Notes under the pieces: model-generated
Database searches by the model: none
The model's input: the letters and a program-made list of their open reading frames with translations, nothing else
Told to the model about the DNA's origin: nothing
Made by a program: the position numbers and the translations under genes
NCBI RefSeq assembly: GCF_030538595.1
Contig: NZ_JAUNTS010000011.1
Coordinates: 60,903 to 124,902, forward strand
Origin: Kocuria sp.
GTDB lineage: Bacteria > Actinomycetota > Actinomycetes > Actinomycetales > Micrococcaceae
Direction of reading: 5' to 3'
DNA length: 64,000 nucleotides
In this document: positions 51,942 to 64,000 of the stretch, in pieces
Layout: the number at the start of each line of letters is the position of its first letter
Position numbering within the stretch: position 1 is the first letter of the stretch

Positions 51942-53306
51942 ATGACTTCTGAAACCACCCCCCAGCAGGCCGCAGCCAACGCCGATCGCCCGCAAGTCCG
52001 CCAGCAGACCACCGCATGGGTGGTGGCAGGCAACCGCACGCCGTTTGCCCGCGCAGGTGGTCCTTATGCCTCCACCTCCGTACAGGAACTGTTCACCGCT
52101 GCGCTGGATGGACTGGTGGCCCGGACCGGCATTGCCGGGGAGCGGCTGGGTGCTGTGGCAGGTGGAGCTGTGTTGAAGCAGCCCAAGTCCTTCAACCTGG
52201 TCCGTGAGTCCGTTCTGGGCTCTGCTCTTGATCCCCACACGCCGGGAATTGACGTTCAGCAGGCTTGCGCCACGGGCATGGAAACCACCTCTCTGATTGC
52301 CAACAAGATCAAGTGCGGTCAGATCCAGGCGGGCATTGCCGGCGGTGTGGATTCCGCCTCGGATGCCCCGATCGTGGTGGGTGAAGGGCTGCGCAAGGTG
52401 CTGTTGAAGCTCAACCACGCCAAGTCCCCCAAGGACAAGCTGATGGCGCTGTCCAAGCTGCGCCCGGCCGATCTTGCGCCGGTGGCTCCCGGGGTGGCTG
52501 AGCCCCGGACCGGGTTGTCCATGGGCGAGCACCAGGCCATCACCACGGCCCGTTGGGGTATCACCCGTGAGGCTCAGGACGAACTTGCAGCCAACAGCCA
52601 CCACAACTTGGCCAAGGCCTGGGATTCGGGCTTTTTGGACGACCTGGTGACCCCTTTCCGCGGGTTGACCAAGGACAACAACCTCCGCCCGGACACCTCC
52701 ACGGAGAAGCTGGCCGGGCTCAACCCCGTGTTCGGCAAATCTCTGGAGGCTGAGGCCACCATGACCGCCGGTAACTCCACCCCGTTGACAGATGGCGCCT
52801 CCGCCATTCTGATCGCCACCGAAGAGTGGGCCAACGAACACAAGTTGCCCCTGCTGGCTGAGGTGGTGGACACGGAGTCGGCCGCCGTCGACTTTGTGGA
52901 CGGGGAAGAGGGCCTGCTGATGGCTCCGGCCTACGGCGCCCCGCGGTTGCTGGCTCGCAATGGGCTGAGCCTGCAGGACATTGACCTGGTGGAGATTCAC
53001 GAAGCCTTTGCCTCCACGGTCTTGAGCATTCTGGCGGCGTGGGAGGACCCGGACTTCTGCCGTGACCGGTTGGGCCTTGAAGCCGCCGTGGGCACGCTGG
53101 ATCGGAGCCGTCTGAATGTGCACGGATCGTCGTTGGCGGCCGGGCATCCCTTTGCTGCCACCGGAACCCGCATTGTTGCCACCTTGTCCAAGGAACTCAA
53201 GGCGCGCGCCGTCGCAGAAAACCGTCCCGTAACCGGCCTGATCTCAGTGTGTGCCGCAGGCGGGCAGGGTGCGGTGGCTCTGCTGCGCGCTTACCCCCAA
53301 GACTGA
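51942..53306 (+). CDS. Acetyl-CoA acetyltransferase (thiolase, FadA/FadI type)
   Basis: A 454-residue thiolase that cleaves 3-ketoacyl-CoA to acetyl-CoA and a shorter acyl-CoA. Nucleophile Cys in QQACATGMETTSLIAN, His in IHEAFASTV and NVHGSSLAAGHPFAATGTR, and the second Cys in SVCAAGGQGAVALL. Closest known layout is mycobacterial FadA2 (Rv0243), next to fabG4 and htdX as here. ATG at 51942 has AAGGAG eight bases upstream; the frame is open 116 codons further up, across the promoter, which I take as chance. Confidence 0.93.
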   Translation: MTSETTPQQAAANADRPQVRQQTTAWVVAGNRTPFARAGGPYASTSVQELFTAALDGLVARTGIAGERLGAVAGGAVLKQPKSFNLVRESVLGSALDPHTPGIDVQQACATGMETTSLIANKIKCGQIQAGIAGGVDSASDAPIVVGEGLRKVLLKLNHAKSPKDKLMALSKLRPADLAPVAPGVAEPRTGLSMGEHQAITTARWGITREAQDELAANSHHNLAKAWDSGFLDDLVTPFRGLTKDNNLRPDTSTEKLAGLNPVFGKSLEAEATMTAGNSTPLTDGASAILIATEEWANEHKLPLLAEVVDTESAAVDFVDGEEGLLMAPAYGAPRLLARNGLSLQDIDLVEIHEAFASTVLSILAAWEDPDFCRDRLGLEAAVGTLDRSRLNVHGSSLAAGHPFAATGTRIVATLSKELKARAVAENRPVTGLISVCAAGGQGAVALLRAYPQD

Positions 53307-53421
53307 TCTTCTGGCAGTTTGTTTCCAACCCGCACCTTCACCATTCACGACGTCGCAGCGTGCGGCCCGTTGATTCACCTCACCGGGCCGCACCGGCGGC
53401 ACCGCGCGAAAGGACCTGTCC

Positions 53422-54936
53422 ATGAGCCCGTCACTTCCCAAATTCCCAGCCAAAATTTCAACCACCATGCGTCCCGTCACGGCCTCTGACGATGCTTACC
53501 TGGGACTGGTCTCCCAGGGGCCCGGCCGGAAAGTGGCAACAGCTTTGGGGCTGCCGGCCCCCGTGGAACTGCGTCGGCACGATCCCGCACGCCCCACCGT
53601 GACCGCTCCCGTGGTGGTGCTGGGCCCAGCTGTGAGTGCTCAGACCAGTCAGGCTTCCGGCCAGTCATCGGTCACGGAGGCTGACCAGCTGGCAACCCAT
53701 CTTCTGGGCAGAGGCCTTGAAGTCCACCGGCACGGAGATGACGTGCGGAAGGTGGGCGCCGTCGTACTGTGCTTGACGGAGATTCGCAGCCCCGCCGATC
53801 TCACGGCGCCCGCGCTGGAACTGGGTGCCGTGTTGCGCAAACTGGTGCCGGGGGGTCGGGTGATCACGGTGTCGCGGCCCGCGGCAGGAGTGGCGCTGGG
53901 CTCAGCTGCCAATCTGCCCCAGACCGAGGTGGAGGCCTCCGGGATGGACTACGCCGCGGTGGCAGTCAATGCCGCACGACAAGGGGTGGTGGGGTTCCTG
54001 CGCTCCACGGCCCAGGAAATGCGCGGCGGCGCCACCGCCAACGGTGTGGTGGTGGCGAATGGCGTCAGCGTCACGGCACCGTCCGTGGCGGGCAGCCTGG
54101 ACTTCCTGCTGTCAGGCCGTAGCGCGTTTGTGGACGGCCAATTCCTGGTGGTGGGCACGCAGGACGGTCCTGAGTCGCTGGCCCAAGCACCCCAGGGGGA
54201 GACTCCGCTGGCCGGCAAGGTTGTGGTGGTCACGGGTGCGGCCCGCGGCATCGGCGAACAAATTGCGCGTCTGCTGCACACTCAGGGTGCCCACGTGGTG
54301 CCTGTGGACGTTCCCGCCGCAGGTCAAGCACTGTCCACCCTGGCCAATGAGCTGGAGACTGCTTCTTTGAGCCTGGACGTCACGGCCCAGGACGCCGGGC
54401 AGAAGATTTTGGAGCACTGCCGAACTCGCTACGGGCGATTGGACGGAATCGTTCACAACGCCGGGATCACCCGGGACAAGATGCTGGCCAACATGGATGA
54501 AGCCAAGTTCGCCTCCGTCCTGGCCGTCAACACGGAAGCCCCGTTGCGGATCACCGAACAGCTCTTGGCCGACCCCATGGGCGATGGCTTGCGCGTGGTG
54601 GGTCTGGCCTCCACCTCCGGGGTGGCCGGTAACCGTGGGCAGACCAATTACGCCGCCTCCAAGGCAGGGATTGTGGGCATGGTGGCCGGGCTGGCTCCCA
54701 TCCTGGCTCAGCGTGGCGGAACGGCCAACGCCGTGGCACCGGGCTTCATCGAGACGGAGATGACGGCCAAGATTCCCATGGCCCGCCGCCAGGTGGCGCG
54801 TCGCCTGAACTCACTGCAGCAAGGTGGCCTGCCGCGGGACGTGGCGGAGGCCATTGCGTTCTTGCTCTCAGATGCAGCTGCTGGAATCAGCGGACAAACC
54901 CTGCGGGTGTGCGGGCAAAACCTGGTGGGGGCTTGA
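53422..54936 (+). CDS. fabG4: High-molecular-weight 3-oxoacyl reductase, FabG4-like
   Basis: A 504-residue SDR protein. The N-terminal half is a flavodoxin-like domain that lacks a catalytic triad (residues 1-250). The C-terminal half is a classical FabG: VVVVTGAARGIGEQIARLL, VHNAGITRDKMLANM, catalytic Ser/Tyr/Lys in LASTSGVAGNRGQTNYAASKAG, and VAPGFIETEMTAKIP. It reduces 3-oxoacyl-CoA/ACP with NAD(P)H or works in reverse in beta-oxidation. ATG at 53422 follows AAAGGA. It ends one base before the MaoC-like gene, so the two are made together, as in mycobacteria (Rv0242c/Rv0241c). Confidence 0.92.
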   Translation: MSPSLPKFPAKISTTMRPVTASDDAYLGLVSQGPGRKVATALGLPAPVELRRHDPARPTVTAPVVVLGPAVSAQTSQASGQSSVTEADQLATHLLGRGLEVHRHGDDVRKVGAVVLCLTEIRSPADLTAPALELGAVLRKLVPGGRVITVSRPAAGVALGSAANLPQTEVEASGMDYAAVAVNAARQGVVGFLRSTAQEMRGGATANGVVVANGVSVTAPSVAGSLDFLLSGRSAFVDGQFLVVGTQDGPESLAQAPQGETPLAGKVVVVTGAARGIGEQIARLLHTQGAHVVPVDVPAAGQALSTLANELETASLSLDVTAQDAGQKILEHCRTRYGRLDGIVHNAGITRDKMLANMDEAKFASVLAVNTEAPLRITEQLLADPMGDGLRVVGLASTSGVAGNRGQTNYAASKAGIVGMVAGLAPILAQRGGTANAVAPGFIETEMTAKIPMARRQVARRLNSLQQGGLPRDVAEAIAFLLSDAAAGISGQTLRVCGQNLVGA

Positions 54937-54937
54937 G

Positions 54938-56035
54938 ATGACCTCCCGTGAACTGCAACCCCACCGCCAAAACATTGTGCTGCCCGGGATGCCGTCCCTG
55001 GGCGGGATGTACGCCAAAGCCGCCGGGCAAACCGTGGGTAAGGGAGTGACTGCGGGAATTCGCCGCGCGGTGAAGGGTGCGCCGCTGCTGGGTGCGCGGG
55101 GGCGTCGTCGTGCATCCGGGGTCTCCCACCTGCCCAATGTCCAGATCCAGGTGGCAGACGTTGTGGTGGAGGATTCCGCCCACCGTGCGTTCAGTGAAGT
55201 GGTGCACGCGCCCCTGCACACCGATGCCCGCGGCAACACCCTTGCCTTCAGTGGCTACTTGCACGCGCTGGCCTTCCCCGCCTCCATGGCCCTGCTGACC
55301 CGTGATGACTTTCCCCTGCCCACCGTGGGATTGGTCCACCTGTCCAACGTGGTGGAGCAGACCCAGGCCGTGACGGTGGGGGAGCACCTGGACGTCACGG
55401 TGTGGGCGGAGAACCTGCGGCCACACCGTGTGGGAACGGCGGTGGACGTCGTGGTTGAACTGCGGCGCTCGCGTGGCACCACAGCACCCGACGACGACGC
55501 CGCGGCCAGTGATCCCGTATGGATCGGACGATCCGTGTATTTGGCGCGTGGAGTGTCCGTGGGAGGTTCGGCTGCCAGTGGTGAGTCGGGTGATCGTGGT
55601 GACTCGGGTGAATCGGCTGGTGCCGATGCCGGTGCTGGTGGTGACGCGGGTGCGGGCGGTGCCGTCAAGCGCGCCGAGTTCCAGCCGCCCGTGCCCACCG
55701 GAAGATGGCAACTGGCGGCGGATACGGGGCGGCGCTATGCCGCGGTGTCCGGGGATGTGAACCCCATTCACCTCAGCGGTCCCAGTGCACGGGCGCTGGG
55801 GATGAAGGGGGCCATTGCCCACGGCATGTATACGGCATCCCGGGCGCTGGCCATGGTGGATGCCCCCGCACCACTGCGCTGGGGGGTGGAGTTCGCCAGC
55901 CCTCTGGTGCTGCCCAGTTCGGTGGCGGTGGCCGTGCAACGTTCCGGGCGTGGTGAAGATCTGGACCGAGCCGCGGTGACGGTGTGGAATGCCAAGAAGG
56001 GGCGGCCTCACGCGACGTTGACCGTGCGCCGCTGA
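54938..56035 (+). CDS. MaoC-like (R)-3-hydroxyacyl dehydratase, HtdX-like
   Basis: About 365 residues with two hot-dog folds. The N-terminal one is degenerate (LHALAFPASMALLTRDDFPLP). The C-terminal one carries the hydratase motif YAAVSGDVNPIHLSGPSARALG then GAIAHGMYTASRALAM, with the Asp/His pair. Between them is a 35-residue Gly/Ala/Ser/Asp-rich stretch (about 55563-55670) absent from most homologues. It would add or remove water at the 3-hydroxyacyl step. ATG at 54938 directly follows the fabG4 stop; the ribosome site is GTGGGGG. Confidence 0.85.
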   Translation: MTSRELQPHRQNIVLPGMPSLGGMYAKAAGQTVGKGVTAGIRRAVKGAPLLGARGRRRASGVSHLPNVQIQVADVVVEDSAHRAFSEVVHAPLHTDARGNTLAFSGYLHALAFPASMALLTRDDFPLPTVGLVHLSNVVEQTQAVTVGEHLDVTVWAENLRPHRVGTAVDVVVELRRSRGTTAPDDDAAASDPVWIGRSVYLARGVSVGGSAASGESGDRGDSGESAGADAGAGGDAGAGGAVKRAEFQPPVPTGRWQLAADTGRRYAAVSGDVNPIHLSGPSARALGMKGAIAHGMYTASRALAMVDAPAPLRWGVEFASPLVLPSSVAVAVQRSGRGEDLDRAAVTVWNAKKGRPHATLTVRR

Positions 56036-56075
56036 GATTGGCGTTCGCGCGGCAGCATCGAGACATCTGTAGTGA

Positions 56076-58307
<2,232 letters not shown>

Positions 58308-58640
58308 GTTGCAGCGCAGGGGAGCCAGTCGGGACTGGACCGGCTGAGCCGGGGCCCAACGGGTAGTGCGGCGCTCCGGGAGGCAACACGCCGCCGTCGT
58401 AGTGTGAGCAAGCCCACATTTAGGGACATGTCTACAAAAGTCCGTGTCTTCACTCACAAACATCGTGACCATTCCGTGATGCGGCTGTTATGGTCCTGTT
58501 ACCTTGATTTCGCGGGGAGTTTGAGACTTCTTGGCGAAACCGAGTGCACCGAGTGGGTAGTTCACTGGAGGGTGTGACGGGGTGCGCAGTTCATGAAAAC
58601 GCGCACACAACCTTTCAGTTTGACTCGGATCACACGCTCA
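58308..58640. other. Non-coding region upstream of rpf
   Basis: Over 330 bases after ligA without a supportable gene. It probably contains the ligA terminator and distal regulatory DNA for rpf. GGACATGTCTACAAAAGTCC near 58424 is a spaced palindrome (GGAC...GTCC). I see nothing else definite before the promoter at 58645. Confidence 0.45.
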
Positions 58641-58644
58641 GAGG

Positions 58645-58672
58645 GTGACAGTTTCAAAATCGTTACTGTAAT
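58645..58672 (+). promoter_or_regulatory. Probable rpf promoter
   Basis: GTGACA (58645-58650) and TGTAAT (58667-58672) with a 16-base, A+T-rich spacer. Transcription from here would give a structured leader of about 210 bases before the rpf start. Confidence 0.5.
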
Positions 58673-58689
58673 GTGATCATCGAACTTCC

Positions 58690-59579
<890 letters not shown>

Positions 59580-59627
59580 TCTCTGCCTGATCACGGGATG
59601 AGGTGACATAGCGCACCATCCATGCAG

Positions 59628-59665
59628 CAAGACCCCGGTACCGCACCAGCGGCACCGGGGTCTTG
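59628..59665 (+). terminator. Terminator of rpf
   Basis: CAAGACCCCGGTACCG (59628-59643) pairs with 59650-59665 with one mismatch; the loop is six bases. It lies 48 bases after the rpf stop. Confidence 0.75.
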
Positions 59666-59717
59666 TCACCTCCGCCGAAAACATGGTTTGACCTAATTTT
59701 TCGGCCTAAATCCTCTA

Positions 59718-60350
59718 CTAACCATGATCTCGGCGGAGGGGGGTGGGGTGGGGGAGCAAGGTGGACTCCCGCGGTTCCACGACGGCGTCCTCCAAGTGGG
59801 TTCGCTTGGCTCCCTGAACTCCTTTGACCCGGTAGGTCTGGATGAGCGTCAGCTGCACACCGTCAACGTGCTCCACCTCAGCAATTACCGCCGCAGCCCC
59901 TGAACGGTCCGGGAGCGTGGCTGGAAACGCCAGAACCACTCCCAACAGCGCGGGTGCGGAAGTGCGCACTTGCTCACGCAACACGTCCAGGACCTCGGTC
60001 GCGTCAAGTTCGGCGATGTCCTCCGGGGAAGGACTTGTCAGCTCGTATTCGCCGTCGCGCCCTGCCGTGACAGCAAAAGGTGGGAACGCGCCGTGCTGTT
60101 CCAACTGTTCCAGCACCACGTTTTGCATGTGCGCCGTCATTTGATCCACGGTGGCCGCCGTTGCGGTGGAGATTCCCTGCCGCCAGGCATTGGCTGCATC
60201 TTGAGTTGGCGTCCTGGCTGTCCCTCGGGCCGGTGAGGTGCCGCGTGCTGCTGCCTTGGCGCGCCGTGCGGCACCGCGGTCCTTTTTCGGCTTCTTGGCC
60301 TCGCGCTGCTTCTTGGCACCTTGTTGTTTGGTGTTCTTGGTTGCTGTCAT
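59718..60350 (-). CDS. Unknown protein with lysine/arginine-rich N-terminal tail
   Basis: A 210-residue protein I do not recognise. Residues 1-50 are very basic and low in complexity (KKQREAKKPKKDRGAARRAKAAARG), which could bind nucleic acid or be disordered. Residues 55-200 look folded, with VDQMTAHMQNVVLEQLEQHG, DATEVLDVLREQV and a strand pattern at the end. No signal peptide. ATG at 60350 has TACGCT seven bases upstream, consistent with leaderless translation. It diverges from gatCAB and converges with rpf. Confidence 0.75.
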   Translation of the reverse strand: MTATKNTKQQGAKKQREAKKPKKDRGAARRAKAAARGTSPARGTARTPTQDAANAWRQGISTATAATVDQMTAHMQNVVLEQLEQHGAFPPFAVTAGRDGEYELTSPSPEDIAELDATEVLDVLREQVRTSAPALLGVVLAFPATLPDRSGAAAVIAEVEHVDGVQLTLIQTYRVKGVQGAKRTHLEDAVVEPRESTLLPHPTPLRRDHG

Positions 60351-60469
60351 GTCTCCCAGCGTAGGTGCCCCGGGCTGTCACGGGGCGCGGCTAGACTGGG
60401 TAGGTTCGTATTGCGGAAGATCAAATTCTCAAGCGAATCCACCCCTGAACGTGAACACAAGGAGCGTGC

Positions 60470-60766
60470 ATGTCCGAGATCACCCGTGACACCGTCGCCC
60501 ACCTGGCGCAGTTGGCACACATTGAGATGTCGGAGGAGCAGCTGCAGGCCATGGCCGGTGAGCTCGGCCAGATTGTCACTGCCGTGGCCGAGGTCAGTGA
60601 AGTTGCGGGAGAGGACGTCCCCGCCACCAGCCACCCGCTTCCGCTGCGCAACGTGATGCGTGAGGACGTGGTGGGGCAGCCGCTGACCGTGGAGGAAGCA
60701 CTCTCCGGGGCTCCGGATGCGGAGGACGGACAGTTCAAGGTCCCCGCCATCCTGGATGAAGACTGA
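60470..60766 (+). CDS. gatC: Asp/Glu-tRNA amidotransferase subunit C
   Basis: A 98-residue GatC, which holds GatA and GatB together. Typical features: [27 protein letters not shown] (first part) and the C-terminal [34 protein letters not shown] (parts). ATG at 60470 is preceded by AAGGAG. A TAGACT about 75 bases upstream is a possible -10 for the gatCAB operon. Confidence 0.93.
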   Translation: MSEITRDTVAHLAQLAHIEMSEEQLQAMAGELGQIVTAVAEVSEVAGEDVPATSHPLPLRNVMREDVVGQPLTVEEALSGAPDAEDGQFKVPAILDED

Positions 60767-60803
60767 ACCAGGCCGAATACTGAGTGAGACGGAAGAGACT
60801 CGG

Positions 60804-62423
60804 ATGACTGAGAACTTGATTGAACTCTCCGCAGCCCAGCTGGCGGAAAAGCTGGCGGCCGGTGAAGTGACCTCCGTTGAGGCTGTTCAGGCGCACCTGG
60901 ATCGGATTGCGACAACGGATGGTGCGGCCGTTGAGGCAGGCAACCCGTACGTGGGAAAAGCTGGACTCAACGCATTCCTGCACGTCAACGCCCAGGAGGC
61001 GCTGGAGGTTGCAGCTGAGGTGGATGCGGCCCGCAACAACGGTGAAGACCTGCATGAACTGGCCGGTGTGCCGATTGCGGTCAAAGACTTGATCGTGACC
61101 AAGGGCCAGCCCACCACTGCGGCGTCGAAAATGCTGGAAGGGTGGATGAGCCCTTACGACGGCACCGTGACCCAGCGCCTGCGTGCCGCACGGATGCCCA
61201 TGCTGGGCAAGACCAATCTGGACGAATTCGCCATGGGTTCCACCACGGAGCACTCCGCGTACGGCGTGACCCGCAACCCGTGGGATCTCACCCGGATTCC
61301 GGGCGGCTCCGGTGGTGGCTCGGCCGCAGCCGTGAGCAGCTTCCAAGCGCCCCTGGCCCTGGGCACGGACACCGGTGGTTCCATTCGTCAGCCCGCTGCC
61401 GTGACCGGCTCGGTGGGGGTCAAGCCCACCTACGGTTCGGTCTCCCGTTACGGCGTGATCGCCATGGCCTCCTCCCTGGACCAGGTGGGGCCGTGTTCGC
61501 GCACTGTGTTGGACGCTGCGCTCCTGCACGAAGTGGTCGGTGGTCACGACCCCTTGGATTCCACGTCCCTGACCGATCCTGCCACGGGCTTTGCCGCTGC
61601 CGCACGTGCCGGTGCCGCCGATGGCGGTCTCAAAGGTTTGCGTGTTGGCGTGGTCAAGGAGCTGACCGGGGAAGGATTCCAGCCCGGTGTTCAGCAGCGC
61701 TTCCAGGAAGCGGTTGACCTGCTGAGAAGTGCTGGCGCAGAAGTGGTGGAGGTTTCCACCCCCAACTTCAAATACGCACTGGGCGCCTACTACCTGATCA
61801 TGTCCTCGGAGGTCTCCTCCAACCTGGCCAAGTACGACGGCGTCCGGTTCGGCCGCCGTACCTTGCCCGCTGACGGGCACCTCACCATTGAGCGTGTCAT
61901 GGCTGCCACCCGTGCCGCCGGTTTTGGTGCGGAGGTCAAGCGCCGCACCATCCTGGGTACCTACGCGCTGTCGGCGGGCTACTACGACGCCTACTACGGC
62001 TCCGCTCAGAAGGTGCGCACACTGGTTCAGCGGGATTTCAACGCAGCGTTCCAGACGTGCGATGTGTTGATTTCTCCCACGGCCCCCACCACCGCGTTCC
62101 CCATCGGATCTGTGGATGAACAGGCCGATCCCATGGAGATGTACCTCAACGACGTCGCCACCATCCCCACCAACCTGGCCGGTGTGCCTGCCATTTCCTT
62201 GCCGGCCGGCCTGGCCCCGGAGGACGGGCTGCCGGTGGGGGTCCAGTTCATGGCCCCGGCACGTGAGGATGCCCGCCTGTACCGTGCCGGTGCCGGGTTG
62301 GAAGCACTGTTGACCCAGGCCAACGGAGGGCCGATCTGGAAGGATCTGCCCGACGTCGTTGCTGCCGTGAAGAATCTGTCCGGTGCCACAAGCGCCGGCA
62401 CCACCGAGGGAGCCGCCCTGTGA
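60804..62423 (+). CDS. gatA: Asp/Glu-tRNA amidotransferase subunit A
   Basis: A 539-residue amidase-signature enzyme that frees ammonia from glutamine for GatB. The Lys-cisSer-Ser triad is in [26 protein letters not shown] and [19 protein letters not shown] at 60804 follows GGAAGAG, 37 bases after the gatC stop. Its stop overlaps the gatB start (GTGA). Actinobacteria use GatCAB to make Gln-tRNA(Gln), and often Asn-tRNA(Asn), by transamidation. Confidence 0.95.
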   Translation: MTENLIELSAAQLAEKLAAGEVTSVEAVQAHLDRIATTDGAAVEAGNPYVGKAGLNAFLHVNAQEALEVAAEVDAARNNGEDLHELAGVPIAVKDLIVTKGQPTTAASKMLEGWMSPYDGTVTQRLRAARMPMLGKTNLDEFAMGSTTEHSAYGVTRNPWDLTRIPGGSGGGSAAAVSSFQAPLALGTDTGGSIRQPAAVTGSVGVKPTYGSVSRYGVIAMASSLDQVGPCSRTVLDAALLHEVVGGHDPLDSTSLTDPATGFAAAARAGAADGGLKGLRVGVVKELTGEGFQPGVQQRFQEAVDLLRSAGAEVVEVSTPNFKYALGAYYLIMSSEVSSNLAKYDGVRFGRRTLPADGHLTIERVMAATRAAGFGAEVKRRTILGTYALSAGYYDAYYGSAQKVRTLVQRDFNAAFQTCDVLISPTAPTTAFPIGSVDEQADPMEMYLNDVATIPTNLAGVPAISLPAGLAPEDGLPVGVQFMAPAREDARLYRAGAGLEALLTQANGGPIWKDLPDVVAAVKNLSGATSAGTTEGAAL

Positions 62424-63922
62424 GCGCAGAAACTCTGTCCTTCGAGGAAGCCATGGCGAACTTTGACCCCGTCCTGGGGTTTGAGGTTCACGTGGAGTTG
62501 AACACCAAAACCAAGATGTTTGACGCGGCGCCCAACGAGTTCGGGGATGTCCCCAACTCCAACACCACGCCGGTGTCCCTGGGCCTGCCCGGTGTGCTGC
62601 CGGTGGTCAACAAAAAGGCCGTGGAATCCGCGGTGCGGTTGGGTCTGGCATTGGGGTGTTCCATTGCCCCGGTGTCCCACTTTGCCCGGAAGAACTACTT
62701 TTATCCGGACACACCCAAGAACTTTCAGACCTCCCAGTACGACGAACCCATTGCGTTCGAGGGGGAGATCACCGTGGAGCTGGAGGATGGTACGCCGTTC
62801 ACCATTGAAATTGAACGCGCGCACATGGAGGAGGACGCCGGCAAGCTCACCCACAAGGGTGGTGCCACCGGACGCATCCAAGGTGCGGAGTTCTCCCTGG
62901 TGGATTACAACCGTGCCGGTGTGCCGCTCATTGAGATCGTGACCAAGCCGATTGTGGGTGCAGGTTCGCGTGCCCCGGAGCTGGCACGGGCTTATGTGGC
63001 GGCCATTCGGGAGATCGTGAAAAATTTGGGGATCTCGGATGCCCGCATGGAGCGCGGCAACGTGCGCTGTGACGCCAATGTGTCCCTGATGCCCAAGGGC
63101 TCCACCACGTTCGGCACGCGTTCGGAGACCAAGAACGTAAACTCGCTGCGCGCCGTCGAACGCGCCGTGCGCTACGAAATCCAGCGTCACGCAGCCGTGC
63201 TGAGCGCGGGCGATTCGATTGTCCAGGAGACGCGGCACTGGCACGAGGACACCCGCTCCACCACCTCCGGGCGGCCCAAGTCGGATGCAGATGACTACCG
63301 TTACTTCCCCGAGCCGGACCTGGTTCCCGTGGTTCCGGACCCCGCGTGGGTGGAGCAGCTGCGCGCTGAGCTGCCGGAGCCTCCGGCGGAGCGCCGTAAG
63401 AAGCTGAAAGCCGAGTGGGGATACTCGGACCAAGAGTTCCGCGATGTGGTCAACGCCGGTGTACTGGACGAAATCGAAGCCACCATTGCCGCCGGCGCCT
63501 CTGCCGGTGCAGCGCGTAAGTGGTGGATGGGAGAGATCGCCCGCCTGGCCAATGTGCGCGGTGCGGAGATCACCGAGCTGGGTGTGACGCCGCAGCACGT
63601 TGTGGAGCTCGAATCCTTGATTCAGGCCAAGACCATCAACGACAAGATTGCCAAGCAGGTCATTGGTTTTGTTGCTGACGGGGAAGGTGCCCCGGCGCAG
63701 ATCGTGGAAGCCCGTTCCCTGGCGGTGGTTTCCGACGACGGCGTGCTGGTCGCAGCGATCGACGATGCCATGGCACAGATGCCCGATGTGGTGGCAAAGG
63801 TCAAAAGCGGAAAGGTCCAGGCAGTCGGTGCCTTGATCGGTCCGGTCATGAAAGCCACCCGCGGACAGGCAGATGCCGGCCGTGTGCGCGAGCTGATCCT
63901 GGAGAAGCTGGGCGTGAGCTGA
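62420..63922 (+). CDS. gatB: Asp/Glu-tRNA amidotransferase subunit B
   Basis: A 500-residue kinase/amidotransferase subunit that phosphorylates and amidates misacylated tRNA. Motifs: [59 protein letters not shown] (first part), [26 protein letters not shown] and [13 protein letters not shown]; the C-terminal half ends with the helical YqeY-like tail. The GTG start overlaps the gatA stop. Confidence 0.95.
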   Translation: MSAETLSFEEAMANFDPVLGFEVHVELNTKTKMFDAAPNEFGDVPNSNTTPVSLGLPGVLPVVNKKAVESAVRLGLALGCSIAPVSHFARKNYFYPDTPKNFQTSQYDEPIAFEGEITVELEDGTPFTIEIERAHMEEDAGKLTHKGGATGRIQGAEFSLVDYNRAGVPLIEIVTKPIVGAGSRAPELARAYVAAIREIVKNLGISDARMERGNVRCDANVSLMPKGSTTFGTRSETKNVNSLRAVERAVRYEIQRHAAVLSAGDSIVQETRHWHEDTRSTTSGRPKSDADDYRYFPEPDLVPVVPDPAWVEQLRAELPEPPAERRKKLKAEWGYSDQEFRDVVNAGVLDEIEATIAAGASAGAARKWWMGEIARLANVRGAEITELGVTPQHVVELESLIQAKTINDKIAKQVIGFVADGEGAPAQIVEARSLAVVSDDGVLVAAIDDAMAQMPDVVAKVKSGKVQAVGALIGPVMKATRGQADAGRVRELILEKLGVS

Positions 63923-63931
63923 GGTTCCTTT

Positions 63932-63949
63932 AGCCAGGCTAAACTGGCT
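63932..63949. other. Short inverted repeat after gatB
   Basis: AGCCAG (63932-63937) and CTGGCT (63944-63949) enclose GCTAAA just after the gatB stop. It could be a small terminator, or part of a promoter (TAAACT) for a gene beyond the window. The remaining 50 bases show nothing else. Confidence 0.3.
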
Positions 63950-64000
63950 CTTCACAGATGAGGGTGTAGTTGGGGGCTGGCGCGTCGGTGTGGGGTAGGG

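Overview
The window is chromosomal DNA from a high-G+C Gram-positive bacterium (Actinomycetota), most likely Micrococcaceae or a close relative. The clues are a secreted resuscitation-promoting factor with a C-terminal LysM as in Micrococcus luteus, many GTG and TTG starts, several apparently leaderless genes, actinobacterial acyl-CoA carboxylase subunits including the epsilon subunit, and gene neighbourhoods that resemble the Mycobacterium Rv3278-Rv3309 and Rv0241-Rv0244 regions. I saw no insertion sequence, phage gene, CRISPR array, rRNA or tRNA gene.

Layout. 0-1 kb: the start of an unknown gene and deoC. 1.2-18.6 kb: a nitrate/nitrite assimilation block. It holds a siroheme-synthesis fusion (cobA-hemD), a broken acyltransferase-like gene, two complete nirB/nirD pairs (each divergently transcribed), sirohydrochlorin chelatase, a NarK transporter, a molybdopterin nitrate reductase with its flavoprotein partner, and an NnaR-like HemD/winged-helix regulator. 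18.6-21.2 kb: phosphohexomutase and purine nucleoside phosphorylase, normally close to deoC, so the nitrogen block looks inserted into a nucleoside-salvage cluster. 21.4-30 kb: an FHA-ABC transporter, a BCCT osmolyte carrier, an LpdA-type flavoprotein and an MHS-family symporter. 30-46 kb: biotin carboxylase/BCCP, a NarL-type two-component system, Maf, a lipoate ligase, an acetaldehyde/ethanol oxidation set (aldehyde dehydrogenase, DUF779, alcohol dehydrogenase), a DUF885 protein, carboxylase epsilon and beta subunits, and biotin ligase. 45.6-48.6 kb: a PH-domain membrane protein, a class III adenylate cyclase and a PP2C phosphatase, translationally coupled to birA. 48.8-56 kb: a beta-oxidation-like divergon (acyl-CoA oxidase, TetR, thiolase, FabG4-like, MaoC/HtdX-like). 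56-64 kb: ligA, a candidate c-di-AMP riboswitch with rpf, an unknown basic-tailed protein, and gatCAB.

How the parts work together. In the nitrogen block NarK imports nitrate, the Mo-enzyme plus its FAD/[2Fe-2S] partner reduces it to nitrite, and NirBD reduces nitrite to ammonium. NirB needs siroheme, which CobA/HemD and the chelatase help supply. The NnaR-like protein is the obvious local regulator, and repeated sequence elements in the divergent promoter regions are candidate operators. The carboxylase genes (alpha, beta, epsilon) and birA form one functional set even though they are not all adjacent. Convergent gene pairs are usually separated by long perfect hairpins.

Points most worth a second look: the duplicated divergent nirB/nirD pairs with shared inverted promoter elements; a FabD-like protein whose nucleophile serine is arginine and whose middle is deleted; repeats inside and beside the cobA-hemD fusion; the birA operator-like palindrome; the coupling of birA to cAMP-type signalling genes; and the structured rpf leader.
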